NCBI GenBank assembly: GCA_032191485.1
Contig: JAVDOI010000005.1
Location: 10,297,931 to 10,361,930 of the forward strand
Reading direction: 5' to 3'
Source of the DNA: Leptoclinus maculatus
Lineage: Eukaryota; Chordata; Actinopteri; Perciformes; Stichaeidae
Length of the DNA: 64,000 nt
The translations under genes and the position numbers were made by a program. Every line of letters starts with the position of its first letter. The stretch's first letter is position 1. A model generated the notes under the pieces. It did not search any database. It was not told the origin of the DNA and saw only the letters and a program-made list of their open reading frames with translations. Below are positions 1 to 11,353 of this stretch, one piece after another.

Positions 1-71
1 CGGTATGGCAGGAGTACGCCGTCCACTTCAAAACCCATGGGAAGGCCATGCAGAGCCACGCGCAGCAGCCT

Positions 72-654
72 GTAATTGGAGTCCATTGAGTGTGCGAGCA
101 TTCAGGGAGTAGATTAGAAAGAGATGGAGATAGATGTTGCAGGTAAACAGCAAGGCTCCCATTATCCTCTTTTCACTGTGCGGCAGAGTGGAGCGCAAAT
201 GGGGTGGTAGACAATGGGAGTGGGATTGGGGGTGGAGGGCTTTGCTGGAATCAGCTGATCATCGCTTGTGAGAGCTCATATGGACATGGAAAATGCATTT
301 GCTGTGTGGTGTGTCTGATGAGTTTCTGGCCGTGTAGTGTGGGGAGAATTTGAGTCAGCGTTGTGTTCACTGCTGCAAACCTGTCTCCTGACGTTGCAAC
401 AAAGTTGCAGTGAACGATACTTAGTACAGCAGCACTTCACCTTAGGTCCCCCTACTTAGCACTCTTCAAATTTCACAAATGCTTTGTTACACACTATAAT
501 GTAGATATAAGCGGGTATAAGTGTATGTGTTTTTGTCAATGGCAGCAACTCCTCCTGTGAACACCCATAAGTGGAGGCTAATGTAAACAGATAATGAATG
601 ACAATATGGGAAAACGTTGTAATGATATAAAATGTGTCTGCATATGAAAATGTA
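72..654. other. AT-rich intronic DNA, nothing recognised
   Basis: I see no coding exon, RNA gene or defined repeat boundary here. Its place downstream of FNIII-5 on the minus strand makes it most likely tnc intron. Confidence 0.4.
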
Positions 655-1790
655 AAGTCCTTCTATATTAATAACCTATTCAGCTCCAGCCCTATTTTGA
701 TGCCTCTGCTCGAAAATGTGCTACCCACACTAAAGAGAGTGTAGCTCTGTAACTACAAGGTCTTTTTGAATACTTTTTTGATGTATAATACAGATACAAA
801 AGTGTGATATTAAGATTTGATGAGTAAATATTGTGTATATGTTACAGGTTAATACTATATGAAGATAGCACACAGCAAAAACTGAAAATCTGCCAAAAAG
901 CACTCCCATTGTTAAAATGTTATTGAAATAATGTAGTTGTCAGCCTACAAACACTGCAGCATCAAAGTAGAGATAATAATACGTCTCCACAGCAATTTTT
1001 ACCTTGATTGAGTGAAGTAGGCCTGATTTGTAGAGGTTTGAAGATTCAATTTCAGCCGAAATTCACATTTTGGTACTTTTATATACTATGTAACTATATA
1101 TTTCACTTGTTCATCACTAATATTGGTCAATGACAACATCATACAGCAGTTTGGCATAATTTTGAGCCATTTTGAGCAATATTTGACCTCTCTGGGGGTG
1201 TTTTCACCTCTCCTCCATGAAATTTCCTCGTCTCTATCTGAGTCAATGGAGCCCTGTAAGTAAGTAATTTCGTCATGTGACCTCTTGTTCGAACCGTGTG
1301 AATGACGTGAATGCAACAGGGAGTTCCTTGAAGTGATTGACTGAACTTTTAGCCACTCAAAATCCGAATCCGCGGCGGTCAACCCCCGAGCGTAAAATGA
1401 TTCGTCGAACGGGAAAAGGACCACCATCTTGTCATACATTCATGAAGAACCTCCATTTTATCACAGTAGACGAGCACATGTTACAAAAGGATTATCGTAA
1501 TTTTCCAATGTTTTCGCCCAGAAAAGCAACTCAAGGTATGTAGCGGTTCAGATTTTTCTCAGTGTGGCTTTGAGCGGTTTGTTGGCTGTAACTTTTGAAA
1601 GGTTTGAAGCACAGGAATGTGGAATACACCGCCGGCTCCGGGGTGGAATGCTAATGCTAATCGATGCATGGCTTTGCCGTGTAGCGGTTAGCTTTCGGGT
1701 CGAAAAGTCGAAGCGGAGTCCATAGATCGCCGAATCATGGTGAAAAATTGGTGATATTTCGGCACATATTGTAGTTTTTATCTTTTTAGT
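655..1790. repeat. Dispersed repeat, copy 1 (partner at 62321-63661)
   Basis: This block and 62321-63661 share long near-identical stretches in the same orientation. Examples are gccctattttgatgcctctg near 690 and 62342, and cggagtccatagatcgccga near 1715 and 63419. The left edge (taacctattcagct) resembles the inverted terminus of copy 2. The right end is ill defined and a hAT element begins 36 bp further on. The open frames inside are short and match nothing I know, so it looks like a non-autonomous element. Confidence 0.7.
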
Positions 1791-1825
1791 TTAATGTTTT
1801 TATACCGCTTATAAATACTAGGTAG

Positions 1826-3922
1826 CAGAGGTGGGACCAAGTCATTTTTTGGCAAGTCACAAGTCTCGCGTTTTAGCATTCAAGTCCCGGGTCCTACACT
1901 TTGAGTCCTAAACAAGTCAAGCAGCCTTTCTCTACTTCTCTGTACTTGTGAACTCGTGGACTTGTGAAACATCATCAGTCTCAGCCCAAGTACTGTTCCA
2001 ATTCAAAGTTCACATCAAGCCAAGCCAGGTCCAAATGCCCGGATGTGGCTTGCTCTGCCCATTTTACCGGGGATGCATCGGAGGTGACTGTACTTGGGAC
2101 AGCCAAATATCCCAGAATGCATTTTGCACCAGCAACAGGAAACAATGGCGGAGGAGAAATCACACAACTGGAAGTTGAAACTTTCGAAATACTACTGTTA
2201 AGTCACAGAAAGTCGTTTTAGGATGTTTTTAGGCGAGAAGTTAGTTGTTTAAGCATCAAATCTGTGGTCGGTTTGTCAAGATTCAGACGATTTAAAAATC
2301 CGCTCCGACGATTTTGGAGATGTGAGGTGTTGCTAGTGGGACCGGCAGTAAACCAGCACCGGGGGCTCAGTGGGGGCAATTTTTGCCCCCACTGACTGAA
2401 ATCCAGGGGCAGTTAAAATAAATTAGGGGCACTTTTTGAAACTTGTGAAATAACATTTAACCTTTGTTCAAAATAATAAATATACTTAATTAGGCTTACA
2501 GTATATGAGCAATTGTCATCAAATGACAATAATAAGACGATTAGGCAGTAGTCTACAGATTCAAAGTGTTTTCTTAGATTTTTTGAACAAAAAACAAACA
2601 GAAAACATAAATCAGACAATCATATTAAATTGTATTCTTATTTTCTTTGTGTTATTTATTGTTATTACATTTTTTAAACAACTATTAACAATTATTAAGT
2701 CAACGATGCCTTGATTACATATACATCAGTCATTGTATGGAATTATTGAGAAAAAATATTTTTATAGCACCTTACAAATTTCAAAAATGTGCCATTTAAA
2801 GGTACAAATTCAGTTCAGAGTTTTTGCTTAGTAAAATATCTTAATTGATGTCAGTCAGGTATTATTAATTTCCAGCAACCCTCAAATCAAAGAATAAAGA
2901 CACTTTACGCACAATGTAGGTGTATTTTCCATTTAACTCACGAGATGCAGGTAGCATGTTTTATACTTAATGTGAATATAATTAATTTAGTCTAATTTCC
3001 ATTATGCAATATGTATACTTTGTTGGCATCTTATTCTGAAAACCGGATGTTCCTCTGAAGAAACCGGATGTTGTCTCACGTTAATCTTTCCGCTAACTTT
3101 CAAAGTCCTTCGCTCGCTCCCGATCTGTGCCGTTTGAATGCGTTTACCGTGAGTTTCAGCATATAGGTGCACTAAAATCTGAGTGTCTGCTGAGTTGACC
3201 GCAGTCTCGCAGTCACAGGTCTGATTAAGAAGCGTTCCATTTTTTTATTGTTTTAGAACGTTCGGTTCTTCACGCACACGCAACATCAGTCAAAGCGAAA
3301 ATAAAAACATCTATGGCAACTGGACCGGGTCATATAGGCTGCGATGTTTTTGACAAGTTCATTAAATTATCATTATTATTAGAGGAAATTATGGGGGCAT
3401 TTTTTGCCCCTCTCCTAGTGATATCAGGGGCAACATTATATTTCGTGTATTTCAGACGCTGATATATATATGTATATATGTATGTGTATATGTCCGACTT
3501 GGAGTCCAGACTCCAAAAGTTCACAAGTCCGTACTTGCAATTGTATTACTTTTTTTTTTTTAAATGTATGTTTAATGAAACCTGTATTTATGTGCAACTG
3601 AAAATAATCATGAAAAAGAAGGTTTGGGGAAGTGTCGATTTGCTGGGAATGAATAGCGTTAATTGATTCAGTAAATGAAGGAAGATTCATTTATTCTTAG
3701 CTTTTTAAATAACATACTTTTTATTCTTTGGGCTTGAGGAAAGGTATCAAGTTTTTTAAAGTCAAAGGGCTCAAGTCTTAGTGAAGTCACAAGCCATTGG
3801 TGTTTAAGTCCAAGTTGTAGTTGCAAGTTTTTTTGATTTCGTCAAATCGAGTCTGAAGTCATCAAATTTGTGGCTTGAGTCTGACTTAAGTCCAAGCCAT
3901 GTGACTCGAGTCCACACCTCTG
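1826..3922. mobile_element. hAT-like non-autonomous transposon with imperfect 8-bp target duplication
   Basis: The left end CAGAGGTGGGACCAAGTCA and the right end (ending ...GTCCACACCTCTG) are imperfect inverted termini starting CAGAGGTG, a hAT-type terminus. Flanking octamers ctaggtag (1818-1825) and ctaaatag (3923-3930) agree at 6 of 8 positions, as expected for an aged target duplication. The ends carry the 'aagtcacaagtc' sequence common in fish genomes. The centre (about 2360-3430) is different in composition and probably a nested insertion. No transposase is encoded. Confidence 0.75.
2368..3435. repeat. Probable nested insertion bounded by G5C/GC5 palindromic motifs
   Basis: Near 2368-2394 there is a 12-bp-arm palindrome (cagtgggggcaa / ttgcccccactg) followed by 'aaatccaggggca'. 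Near 3391-3435 a related block (gggggcattttttgcccc then atcaggggcaac) occurs. The DNA between is AT-rich and unlike the surrounding hAT ends. The exact boundaries are not resolved. Confidence 0.35.
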
Positions 3923-3930
3923 CTAAATAG

Positions 3931-4157
3931 GGTTGTTATCTCAAAGACAAAAATAAAATTTGGCTACAATTCTTTTGAAGAGAGCTCTTACATTTTTAAG
4001 AAAGCACAATTTAGGGAAAGTAAAAGGAAACATTCTGGTTTCAGCTAGCTGATATAAAAAGCTTCCTTTTACCTTGCTTTCTAAATTATATTAGTATTTG
4101 AAAAAAATAGAATGTCACTTACTTCGCTTACTTTTACACCCCACATTCTTTATTTAA
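3931..4157. other. AT-rich intronic DNA, nothing recognised
   Basis: No gene or repeat boundary is apparent. Confidence 0.3.
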
Positions 4158-4860
4158 AGGGTCAGTTAACCCAAATTACAAAAAAACATATTTTTCCTCT
4201 TACGTAGTAGCTCTGTCTGAGTTTCTGGTTTTCTGTATTTACATAAAGAAACTATATCTAGGTATGTTGATATGTACTTAGCCCAGGTTTAGCAATGTTC
4301 ACCTGAGATTTTTGCAGAAGTACAATGGAAGTTTTTTTGTATTTGGAGGGAACCAACCCTTAAAGCCCAGCTACAGTTCTGGTTGTCCCATGCAGTTGAA
4401 GATATGTGTCATGACTAAATCAAATGGTCTGCTTAGATATCGCCTTCTCATGCTGATATCTGCCATTTGATCCACACTCCTTCATGTCACCTTCAAGATG
4501 AAAATCAATCCGTCCGTGCATGCAGGACAATGATCTCACTTTTTTCATGCTTTATGTTTGCTGTTTTGCTCATGCGCTATTTTAGTATAACACCCCAACA
4601 TAATGTCCAAAATGATGGCACTAGAAGGGTAAATTGAAAGGCAATGGTGTTTTGCGCTGGTGGTCATATCTCATGTCTCATAAGTTTAAAGCTTGCTAAC
4701 TCGTCTGGACGGACGGCTGGGTCAAAACGTCACTTCCGTTGCCAACATGCAGGAGCCGATTTTTGATGACATTGGCTTTAAAAGGGGTCTATAAGACTCA
4801 GTGCACAGCTGATACCAGTTTAAGACTCCTCTGTTGTTGTTTTTTCAGTGTAATGACCAA
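4158..4860. repeat. Probable fish MITE, left terminus aaagggtcagttaaccca
   Basis: The terminus aaagggtcagttaacccaaa at 4158 matches the start of a MITE class I recognise from many teleost genomes. I could not find a clear inverted right terminus, so the right limit is approximate. No coding potential is visible. Confidence 0.35.
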
Positions 4861-6490
4861 CAGCAGGCAAACATGTTGTTGAATTTCTTAATTTTACAAA
4901 GATGGGCACTGAATGTTGGGACTATAAATCATTTCCACATGTCTGTTGTCATTGTTCCCCGAGGAGAACTCTTCCAGTCAGATGATTAACGTAAATTATG
5001 ATAATCCTGGTTTTTGTCTCCAGCTTTCCGTGTTTGAATCACATGAGTTTGTCTCTGCGTCTTTCATTCGATATCTCAATTTTCAGAAGCACATTTCAGC
5101 TTGGTATTGATTCTGGAAAGCTCTTCCAAAACACCCGAAAAAAGAACAACTCTTGTGATCCATCCTGTGATTGTCAGACACATGTAGAACCACATGCCGC
5201 TCCACCGCCAACCCCCCCTTCAATCCCTCCTGTAAAACGAGTGTGATCCGTGTTTGTGTTACGTGTCTGGAGACGATAAAGGCTGCGGATCGGTCCGGGC
5301 TGCGGATTAGAGGGCTGCTGATTTCAGAGACAATGTTTTAACAGGAGTCCCAGCATGTGGCCTTTTATCTGACAGACTCACAGTTCATCGTGGTCAAATA
5401 GCACAAAACCAGAGGGGAGCGGGGCTCACGCCAACAATTATCACATGAATGAACATTATTGTGCTGGCTGCACACATGTCCATACAACCCCCCCCCCCCC
5501 CCCCCCCCCCACACACACACTCAGTTTCACTCTATCTCAGTCTTTTTAGCCACTCAGTCTCTCAATCATATGTGCCACACATGAGCACACAGACAAGTGG
5601 ACACGTGCATGTGCGCACACCGCTACCCCCACACACCGTCTGTATTCCGCTAGTCTTGGCAGAGTGCAATCCAAAAAAGAAATGCAACAAAAGGCAGTTA
5701 TTCCGAAGCTCACCAACTTTTCCCTCATGCTGTATCGATTTTTGCCCGTAGCTATGCAATTTAATGGGCACTCGTTGCATAACTGGAAGATTTACTTGTG
5801 AAATGTTTGGCTTGGAGGCAGCCCGACCGCGGCATGAGAAATATGCCACAATCACCTCGTTTGTCTCTTCTTGTTTTGGTTTAAAAAACAGGGGAAAAAA
5901 GAAAAATAATCCCACATGCTATAAATGAGCCTTGGCGGGAGGGGGAGGGGGGGGGGGGGGAGACAGAGTGACTTACATTGAGAAGCTAACAATGAATTCA
6001 ATTCATTGCTTCGGTTTGGCTGCAGTACTGAAGGACAAAAAAATGAACCTATGGTTATTCTCTTAACCCTGCGCCACCAGCTAGAAGCCTCATGGAGACA
6101 GTGGGCTACATTCAGAGGAGCCTCTGTCTCAGACCCATTTTACAGATACCAAATATTTCAGCCTAATATTAAAGTTAAAACTTCACCACCTCTCTGCTTT
6201 GTTTTTGGCGCTCAGCTTACCCAAATGATAAAAAAAGCTAACTTTCTTCTGGTGGTGTTTAGCCAAGCAGATCAGATTTAGATTTTATCTGCCCAGATTT
6301 TGAGATTTTTTTACTTGTGTGAGTGAGATCTGGAAGATCCTTGACCAAGACAACAGGGTACAGGAGTATCGGGGCAGCCAATAGTCCAGAGGCAAAGGTC
6401 AATGGTCCCGTCTATCAGTTTAGTATAAAGTTGTATCAGTTTTCAGGTTTTTAGTGACATGGAGGCAGAATGCAAGCTAGAAACAAACTA
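4861..6490. other. Intronic DNA with homopolymer runs
   Basis: No exon is recognised. The stretch contains a C-run followed by (AC)n at 5488-5521 and a G-rich run at 5937-5960. Short open frames here are low-complexity artefacts. Confidence 0.4.
5488..5521. repeat. Poly-C run followed by (AC)n
   Basis: About 23 C residues are followed by five AC units. Confidence 0.9.
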
Positions 6491-6499
6491 CATTTGCTA

Positions 6500-6840
6500 T
6501 ATTGTGGCAGTATGAATTTGATACGGCTAACAGATCCAACAGACGGAAAGCAACATTAGAATGAATTTGCAGATTCTGAAAACATGACGAATGTCAGTCA
6601 AATATAAATTTTTTTGCCAACCATCTGGCTCTTTAGCTGCTAAATGCTCCACTTTGTTCACCAGCTAGTGCTGGGCAGGTAGCTAACATTAGGGTTTATC
6701 AAAGCTTTTTCGCTGAAAATGCTATCTGCTGTGGCTAGAAACAAGACTTAGCAGTGAGATTGAACCAAAACAGTAAAGTTGTGGGTTATAAAACTGAAAC
6801 AATTTTGGTGAAAGCTATAAAAATGCTTTGTAGTAATCCA
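6500..6840. repeat. Dispersed repeat fragment (partner at 61830-62110)
   Basis: The order gacgaatgtcagtc, then ttggctctttag-like, then gctccact.tgttcaccagctag and a 'gggtt.atcaa.gcttttt' motif is shared with 61830-62010 in the same orientation. The copies are diverged and have no coding capacity. Confidence 0.5.
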
Positions 6841-6916
6841 GTCAGCAGAAAGAATGTTGGCATTGTATGTTTCTGAAAAACACGGGATACATTAACGTTT
6901 CTGAACCAAAAATGCG

Positions 6917-7222
6917 TTGGGGCGATGTGGCTCAGAAGGTAGAGCGGGTCGTCCCTCAATCAGAAGATCGGAGGATCCCCAGCTCCTCTAGTCCATGTCA
7001 ATGTGTCCTGTGGTAAGGCACTTAACCCAAATTGCTCCTGAAGGCTGTACCATTGGTGTATGAATGGGTGAGAATGATTAGTTAGTTCTGATGGGCAGGT
7101 GGCACCTTGCATGGTAGCCCCCGCAGTCAGTGTTTGAATGGGTGAATAACGTAGTGTCAAAGAGCTTTGAGTGGTTGGAAGACTTGAAAAGCGCAATACA
7201 AGTACAAGTCCATTTACCATTT
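6917..7222 (+). mobile_element. tRNA-derived SINE (V-SINE/AFC-like)
   Basis: The head contains a Pol III A-box-like tggctcagaagg (about 6928-6939) and a degenerate B-box region around gatcggaggatccccagctc (about 6966). The body has the fish SINE core 'cacttaacccaaattgctcc' and the tail ends in aagtccatttaccattta, all typical of this group. The degenerate B box suggests it is no longer transcribed well. It is inserted inside a family F repeat. Confidence 0.75.
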
Positions 7223-7374
7223 ACATTTCATGAATACGTTTTCATATCAGCTTTGTTTCAGGCTTGCAGAAACGTACACTGCCACGTGGTTAACGTTGTG
7301 AAACGATTGGTTAGGTTTTGGCAACAAAACTACTGAAGGTTAAGGTGAGAAAAAACATTATGGTTTGTGTCGTA

Positions 7375-8211
7375 GGGCCCTGTCACACTATTGTGTATGA
7401 GAAAAACGTATGAGTTAAGTATGCAAATTTCCCAAAAAACTTTCATACGCACAAAAACCCCTTGAAAATACAGAATGTTTCGTATACTTACCGTATTGAA
7501 CCTATGAGAAGCGTATGCGTAGCGTATCGCCAGCGTATGGACAGCGAATGGCCAGCGTAAGACCAGCGTATGACCAGCGTACGAACTGCGCATGCGTGTT
7601 GGAGAAGAGCTACCTCCATCCTCTCTCGTTGTAGGTCCACGAAGAACTGAAGAAGAGCTTGAAATGGGAGCCTATATATACACTTTCTCAAAACGCTGGC
7701 CATACGCTGGCCATACGTCAATCAAACGCTAGTTTTAAGTTAAATACGTTACTCATTCGTCAGGCATACGCCAAGATGTCTATATACGTTGCAGATACGT
7801 CAGACATACGTTAGAAGTACGTGACTCATGCGCTATCAATATGCTAGCTGTACGGTACACCTTCATGCCAGCGTATGTCAGCGTATGACCAACGTACTCC
7901 ACCTATGAGTAACGTACCTCTGACATAACTCTCGCGTATTCAGCGTATGCCGAGCGTATGCTTAGTGTATAAACCATACATCAGCACATGCACAACATTT
8001 TTAAGCATGCTTAAAAAAACATTTTCTGCCTCGCCGTATGCCAGCGTATGCCACCATATGCGACCGTATGCGACCGTATGCGACCGTGCTTGAAACGTAT
8101 ACAACCTATGCCTACGTACCCCTAGCGTATGTCACCGTATACCAGCGTATGAGTGATATTTTTCATACGCTCGCATACACTAGTACGATACGCAATAGTG
8201 TGACAGGGCCT
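7375..8211. mobile_element. MITE with 23-bp inverted termini and arrays of an AGCGTATG motif
   Basis: Left end GGCCCTGTCACACTATTG (from 7376) and the inverted right end (8188-8210) match over 23 bp with one mismatch. The interior is built largely of variants of 'ccagcgtatgacc', in forward orientation near 7500-7590 and 7865-8150 and reversed near 7690-7730. There is no transposase. The target duplication is not clear (gtag on the left, ttta on the right), so assignment to a superfamily (PIF/Harbinger is possible) is uncertain. Confidence 0.75.
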
Positions 8212-8490
8212 TTAACAGACTCTCTTACGTAGTTGACGTAACAAGTGTAAAGTCAACGTTTAGTTTTGGTTTCACACAGGACACAAACTCAGTCCCAGTC
8301 TGCTGGGTGAAAGTCCCGTCTGTTTGACCCACCCAACACCGCTCCCACCTGTCCGTAGTCGACTTTTTCGCTTGATTTACTCATTATATCTTCAATAACA
8401 TCGCTCGATATATCACGTCACTTGCTCTAAGCGTCACTCGTTGATCGGACCAAAGGCAAAAACGTTGACATTCAACGTATCATTTCTTTC

Positions 8491-8939
8491 CTGCAAACTG
8501 GGCTGTTTGTTGAGCTGAGGGGGAACTGCAGAGTAGGAGATCATTCTTAGTGGGTCCGTCGCTCTGAGAGTAAAGACATTAGTCCAGCCAGAGAGGTAGC
8601 TCAGATAACACTTTTAATTGTCCTCATAGCAAAAACCGTCCGAGGCAAGGTCGTTGGGTTATAATAACCAGGACAGTGTTCCTGGAAAGCCAAAACTATC
8701 TGCGTGGCTACCGCGTAAAGTAAGTAAAACTAGGAATTTGTTGAGATTGCGCACAAAATAGCCAAAGCCAGAATTCTTATCTGGGTATATTACTGAGGTA
8801 AGTATCTTAAATGTCAGTGTTTTCATGTTGGAATAAATGCTAAGGATAAAACTCCAGACATTTGTGCCAAAAACTCTTTCAGACACACTACTGCTTACTA
8901 GCGCTCAGTCAGGGACATTTTTCTTTTGTGGATGCTGAC
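8491..8939. other. Intron downstream of FNIII-5, nothing recognised
   Basis: No exon or repeat boundary is apparent. The donor of the FNIII-5 exon lies at its right edge. Confidence 0.4.
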
Positions 8940-9203
8940 CTGTGGGTGCTGAGATGGTGGTGGGTGTGCTGGTCCTGTGGCCCCTTTCAGCGATGATGCT
9001 GATGGTGTACAGCATGCCGGGTGTAAGGACCCTCAGGATGTGGGACTCAGAGCTACCTGGGACCACGTCCTCAGCCCTGTGGCCGTCGGCGGACACATAA
9101 ACCAGTCTGAAGGAGTCCAGTTTGGCCACGGGGCGTTTCCACTCCAGCATCATGGTAGTCTCCGTCACCTCTGCAACGGTCAGGTCCTTGGGAGCGTCCA
9201 GGG
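8940..9203 (-). CDS. tnc: tnc FNIII domain 5 exon
   Basis: The 264-bp exon (88 codons, phase 1 to phase 1) encodes a complete FNIII domain: LDAPKDLTVAEVTETTMMLE, WKRPVAKLDSFRLVYVSADG, HRAEDVVPGSSESHILRVLT, PGMLYTISIIAERGHRTSTP and TTISAPT. It aligns with human FNIII-5 ([20 protein letters not shown]). The acceptor is cttaattag; the donor ACAG|GTCAGC follows 8940. In human tenascin-C this is the last constant domain before the alternatively spliced block. No further FNIII exon is recognisable in the remaining 8.9 kb on the left. Confidence 0.95.
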
Positions 9204-11272
9204 CTAATTAAGTAAAGTAGAGGAGCGGTTGTGATTGGAGCTTTAATATTTGATACTAGAAATCTTAAAACTTCAATACATTAACACAATATTAATTCAA
9301 CCAATATCCATCTTGGGAAACGGTTCTGTCTCCTCTGCCACAGTAGCTTGTTTTATGTCCATGTTTTAAATCAAATGAAGACCAGAAGAACTGGGCAGTT
9401 CTGCAGCTGGAGCAGCAAAAGCCGCCGTGACTGTATAGTGAAAGACAGCATGACTGTACTTTTCATAGTGAATAACTAAAGACAAGGCAACAAAGTACTG
9501 GAAAAACATGTTTGATTGACAGAATATTCCGATGAAATGAAAAACTGTGGAAAGAAATTATTTTATAAAATTATGACACACCAAAAAATCCTTCTTGGTA
9601 GAAATGTGGTTTAAATTACGAAATCAACTGCAGAATTTGGAGACTCACCAGCAGCACTGAAACAAAGAGGAAATTAGATATTTTCTATATGAGATGAGTA
9701 CAAGAAAAAAAGCTCTGGTAAATTTTGATATTTTTGGGCTACTTTGTTTTCATATAATTTTTTCTTTCAGACTAGTGAAACATACGAAATATACTTTTAT
9801 GTGTTTATTTACTACTTTGTCTATTTGTGTCTGTAGATTTCACCTAAATTCACCAAAAGTTACCATTATATAATGCTTAATTTGCATATCTCCACTTCAG
9901 TAGCTCTTACATACACCAAACTTTACAGTTTCATTCCTCTCTATATTCTGAAGGTTTTTACAGAGGGGTTTGTTTGTATTCCATTGATAGCCTGATTTAT
10001 AAAAGATTGTATTACTAAAAACATGTTTTATGGCTGTGACAGTATTTTCTGATTTATGGAGTGACATAAAAATAGATCCAAAATTCCTTCATTGAAAAAC
10101 GTTGACTCTAATACACAGCAATTTTTTACCTGGCTTTATCCAATGTTCAGATTTCTGTTCTAGAAATGTATACAAATTAGCACAAATAATAAGAAAATTC
10201 ATCATTTACATATTTAAACATAAAATTTCCGAAAAACCTATTATACAAAAATAGGTTATATATAATAATCAACTGTTTGATGGTGATATCTTCCAGTTAC
10301 AATTTGTACCCTATCCACCTGCAGTGTCTTCTCAGACAGCAGACTCAGAGATCAGATATAATCCAGACTAGTAAAGTGGTTGGGAGGCAGATTTTGTTAA
10401 AAGAATGGAAGACTCGGGGCAACCATCCTTTCATGAATGGGTTATTCATCTGTGCATGGTGGCCTTATTTGAAAAATATTCGTTATATAATATATTTGTT
10501 TTTTGTTTTTGTTAGTTTTCGTTCTTTGATGCGTTACTGCGACTGCGTTTTCGGGCGTAACGCGAAGCAGCTCGACTGCAGTTAATAAAAAGACGCCATA
10601 AGACGCAAATTCACCCGGGGCGACAGTAGTGTGAATCCCGGGTCTGTGTGGCTGAAGTAAAAGGCACATGTAGAACGTGATTATATCTCACCGGTCACTG
10701 CGTTGGTGGTCGTCGGCAGACTCTCCCGCTCGTCCGTCACCGCGGTCACACCCATGCCGTACTCGGTGCCAGGTCTCAGGCCTACAGAAATAAAAAGCAA
10801 CGTCATGTTCAAATCCACCGAGTTTTCACCAAACGAACGACGGGGAGACTCTGCAGTCAAGTGGGCAGTTGTTTTGGCTAATGGCGCCAGTGCCTACGGC
10901 AAACAAAAAAACAAAAACACTCTCATGTTGCTTGGCTGCACAATGGATTGCAGACTAATTGCATTTCACGGTAAGCCTGCGCTTGCTGCAGAACATCAGC
11001 ATTGTATTTGCATTGATGGATCTATAGGGCCCTTGTGGCAGAGCAGGAACACTACTTGCTATGATACAGCGGGCTCAGGAGGCCCTTTGGTCTCCACAAT
11101 TAAGCCCTCTCTCGGCCTGATCACCTCTAATTCCTTTATTAACTCCCACAGAGGTCATCACACGCACAGTCTTGCAGCATGAAATTACACCTAATGCCCG
11201 GGAAACTCATTATCAATAAAATCACGAGCGTGAAGGCAATTACAGATAATAACTGTGTGAAAGAAGTGCTGA

Positions 11273-11353
<81 letters not shown>

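Larger units (their letters stand above)
6853..8490 (+). repeat. Copy of a dispersed repeat family ('family F') interrupted by a SINE and a MITE
   Basis: The outer parts (6853-6916, 7223-7374 and 8211-8490) line up with uninterrupted copies elsewhere in the window, especially 29990-30275 and the reverse-strand copy at 17535-17770. Shared landmarks in order are 'catgtttctg', 'tttctgaaccaaaa', 'catgaatacg', 'cacgtggttaacgttgtgaaa', 'ggttaggttt.ggcaacaaaa' and 'ttggtttcacac'. The SINE at 6917-7222 falls between the second and third landmarks and the MITE at 7375-8211 between the last two. The class of family F is unknown to me. Confidence 0.65.

Noticed and set aside
1..71. Possible exon fragment at the left edge (minus strand reads LLRVALHGLPMGFEVDGVLL after a cag acceptor; plus strand is also open)
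   Set aside because: The open minus frame needs a phase-2 junction, whereas FNIII-5 ends in phase 1, and the peptide does not clearly match an FNIII domain. It is too short to decide.
6917..6990. tRNA gene
   Set aside because: The A-box-like start is the head of a SINE; the B box is degenerate and the sequence continues into the SINE body without an acceptor stem.
10703..11182. 159-codon plus-strand open frame
   Set aside because: It overlaps the antisense of the FNIII-4b exon and unremarkable intron, with no conserved features.
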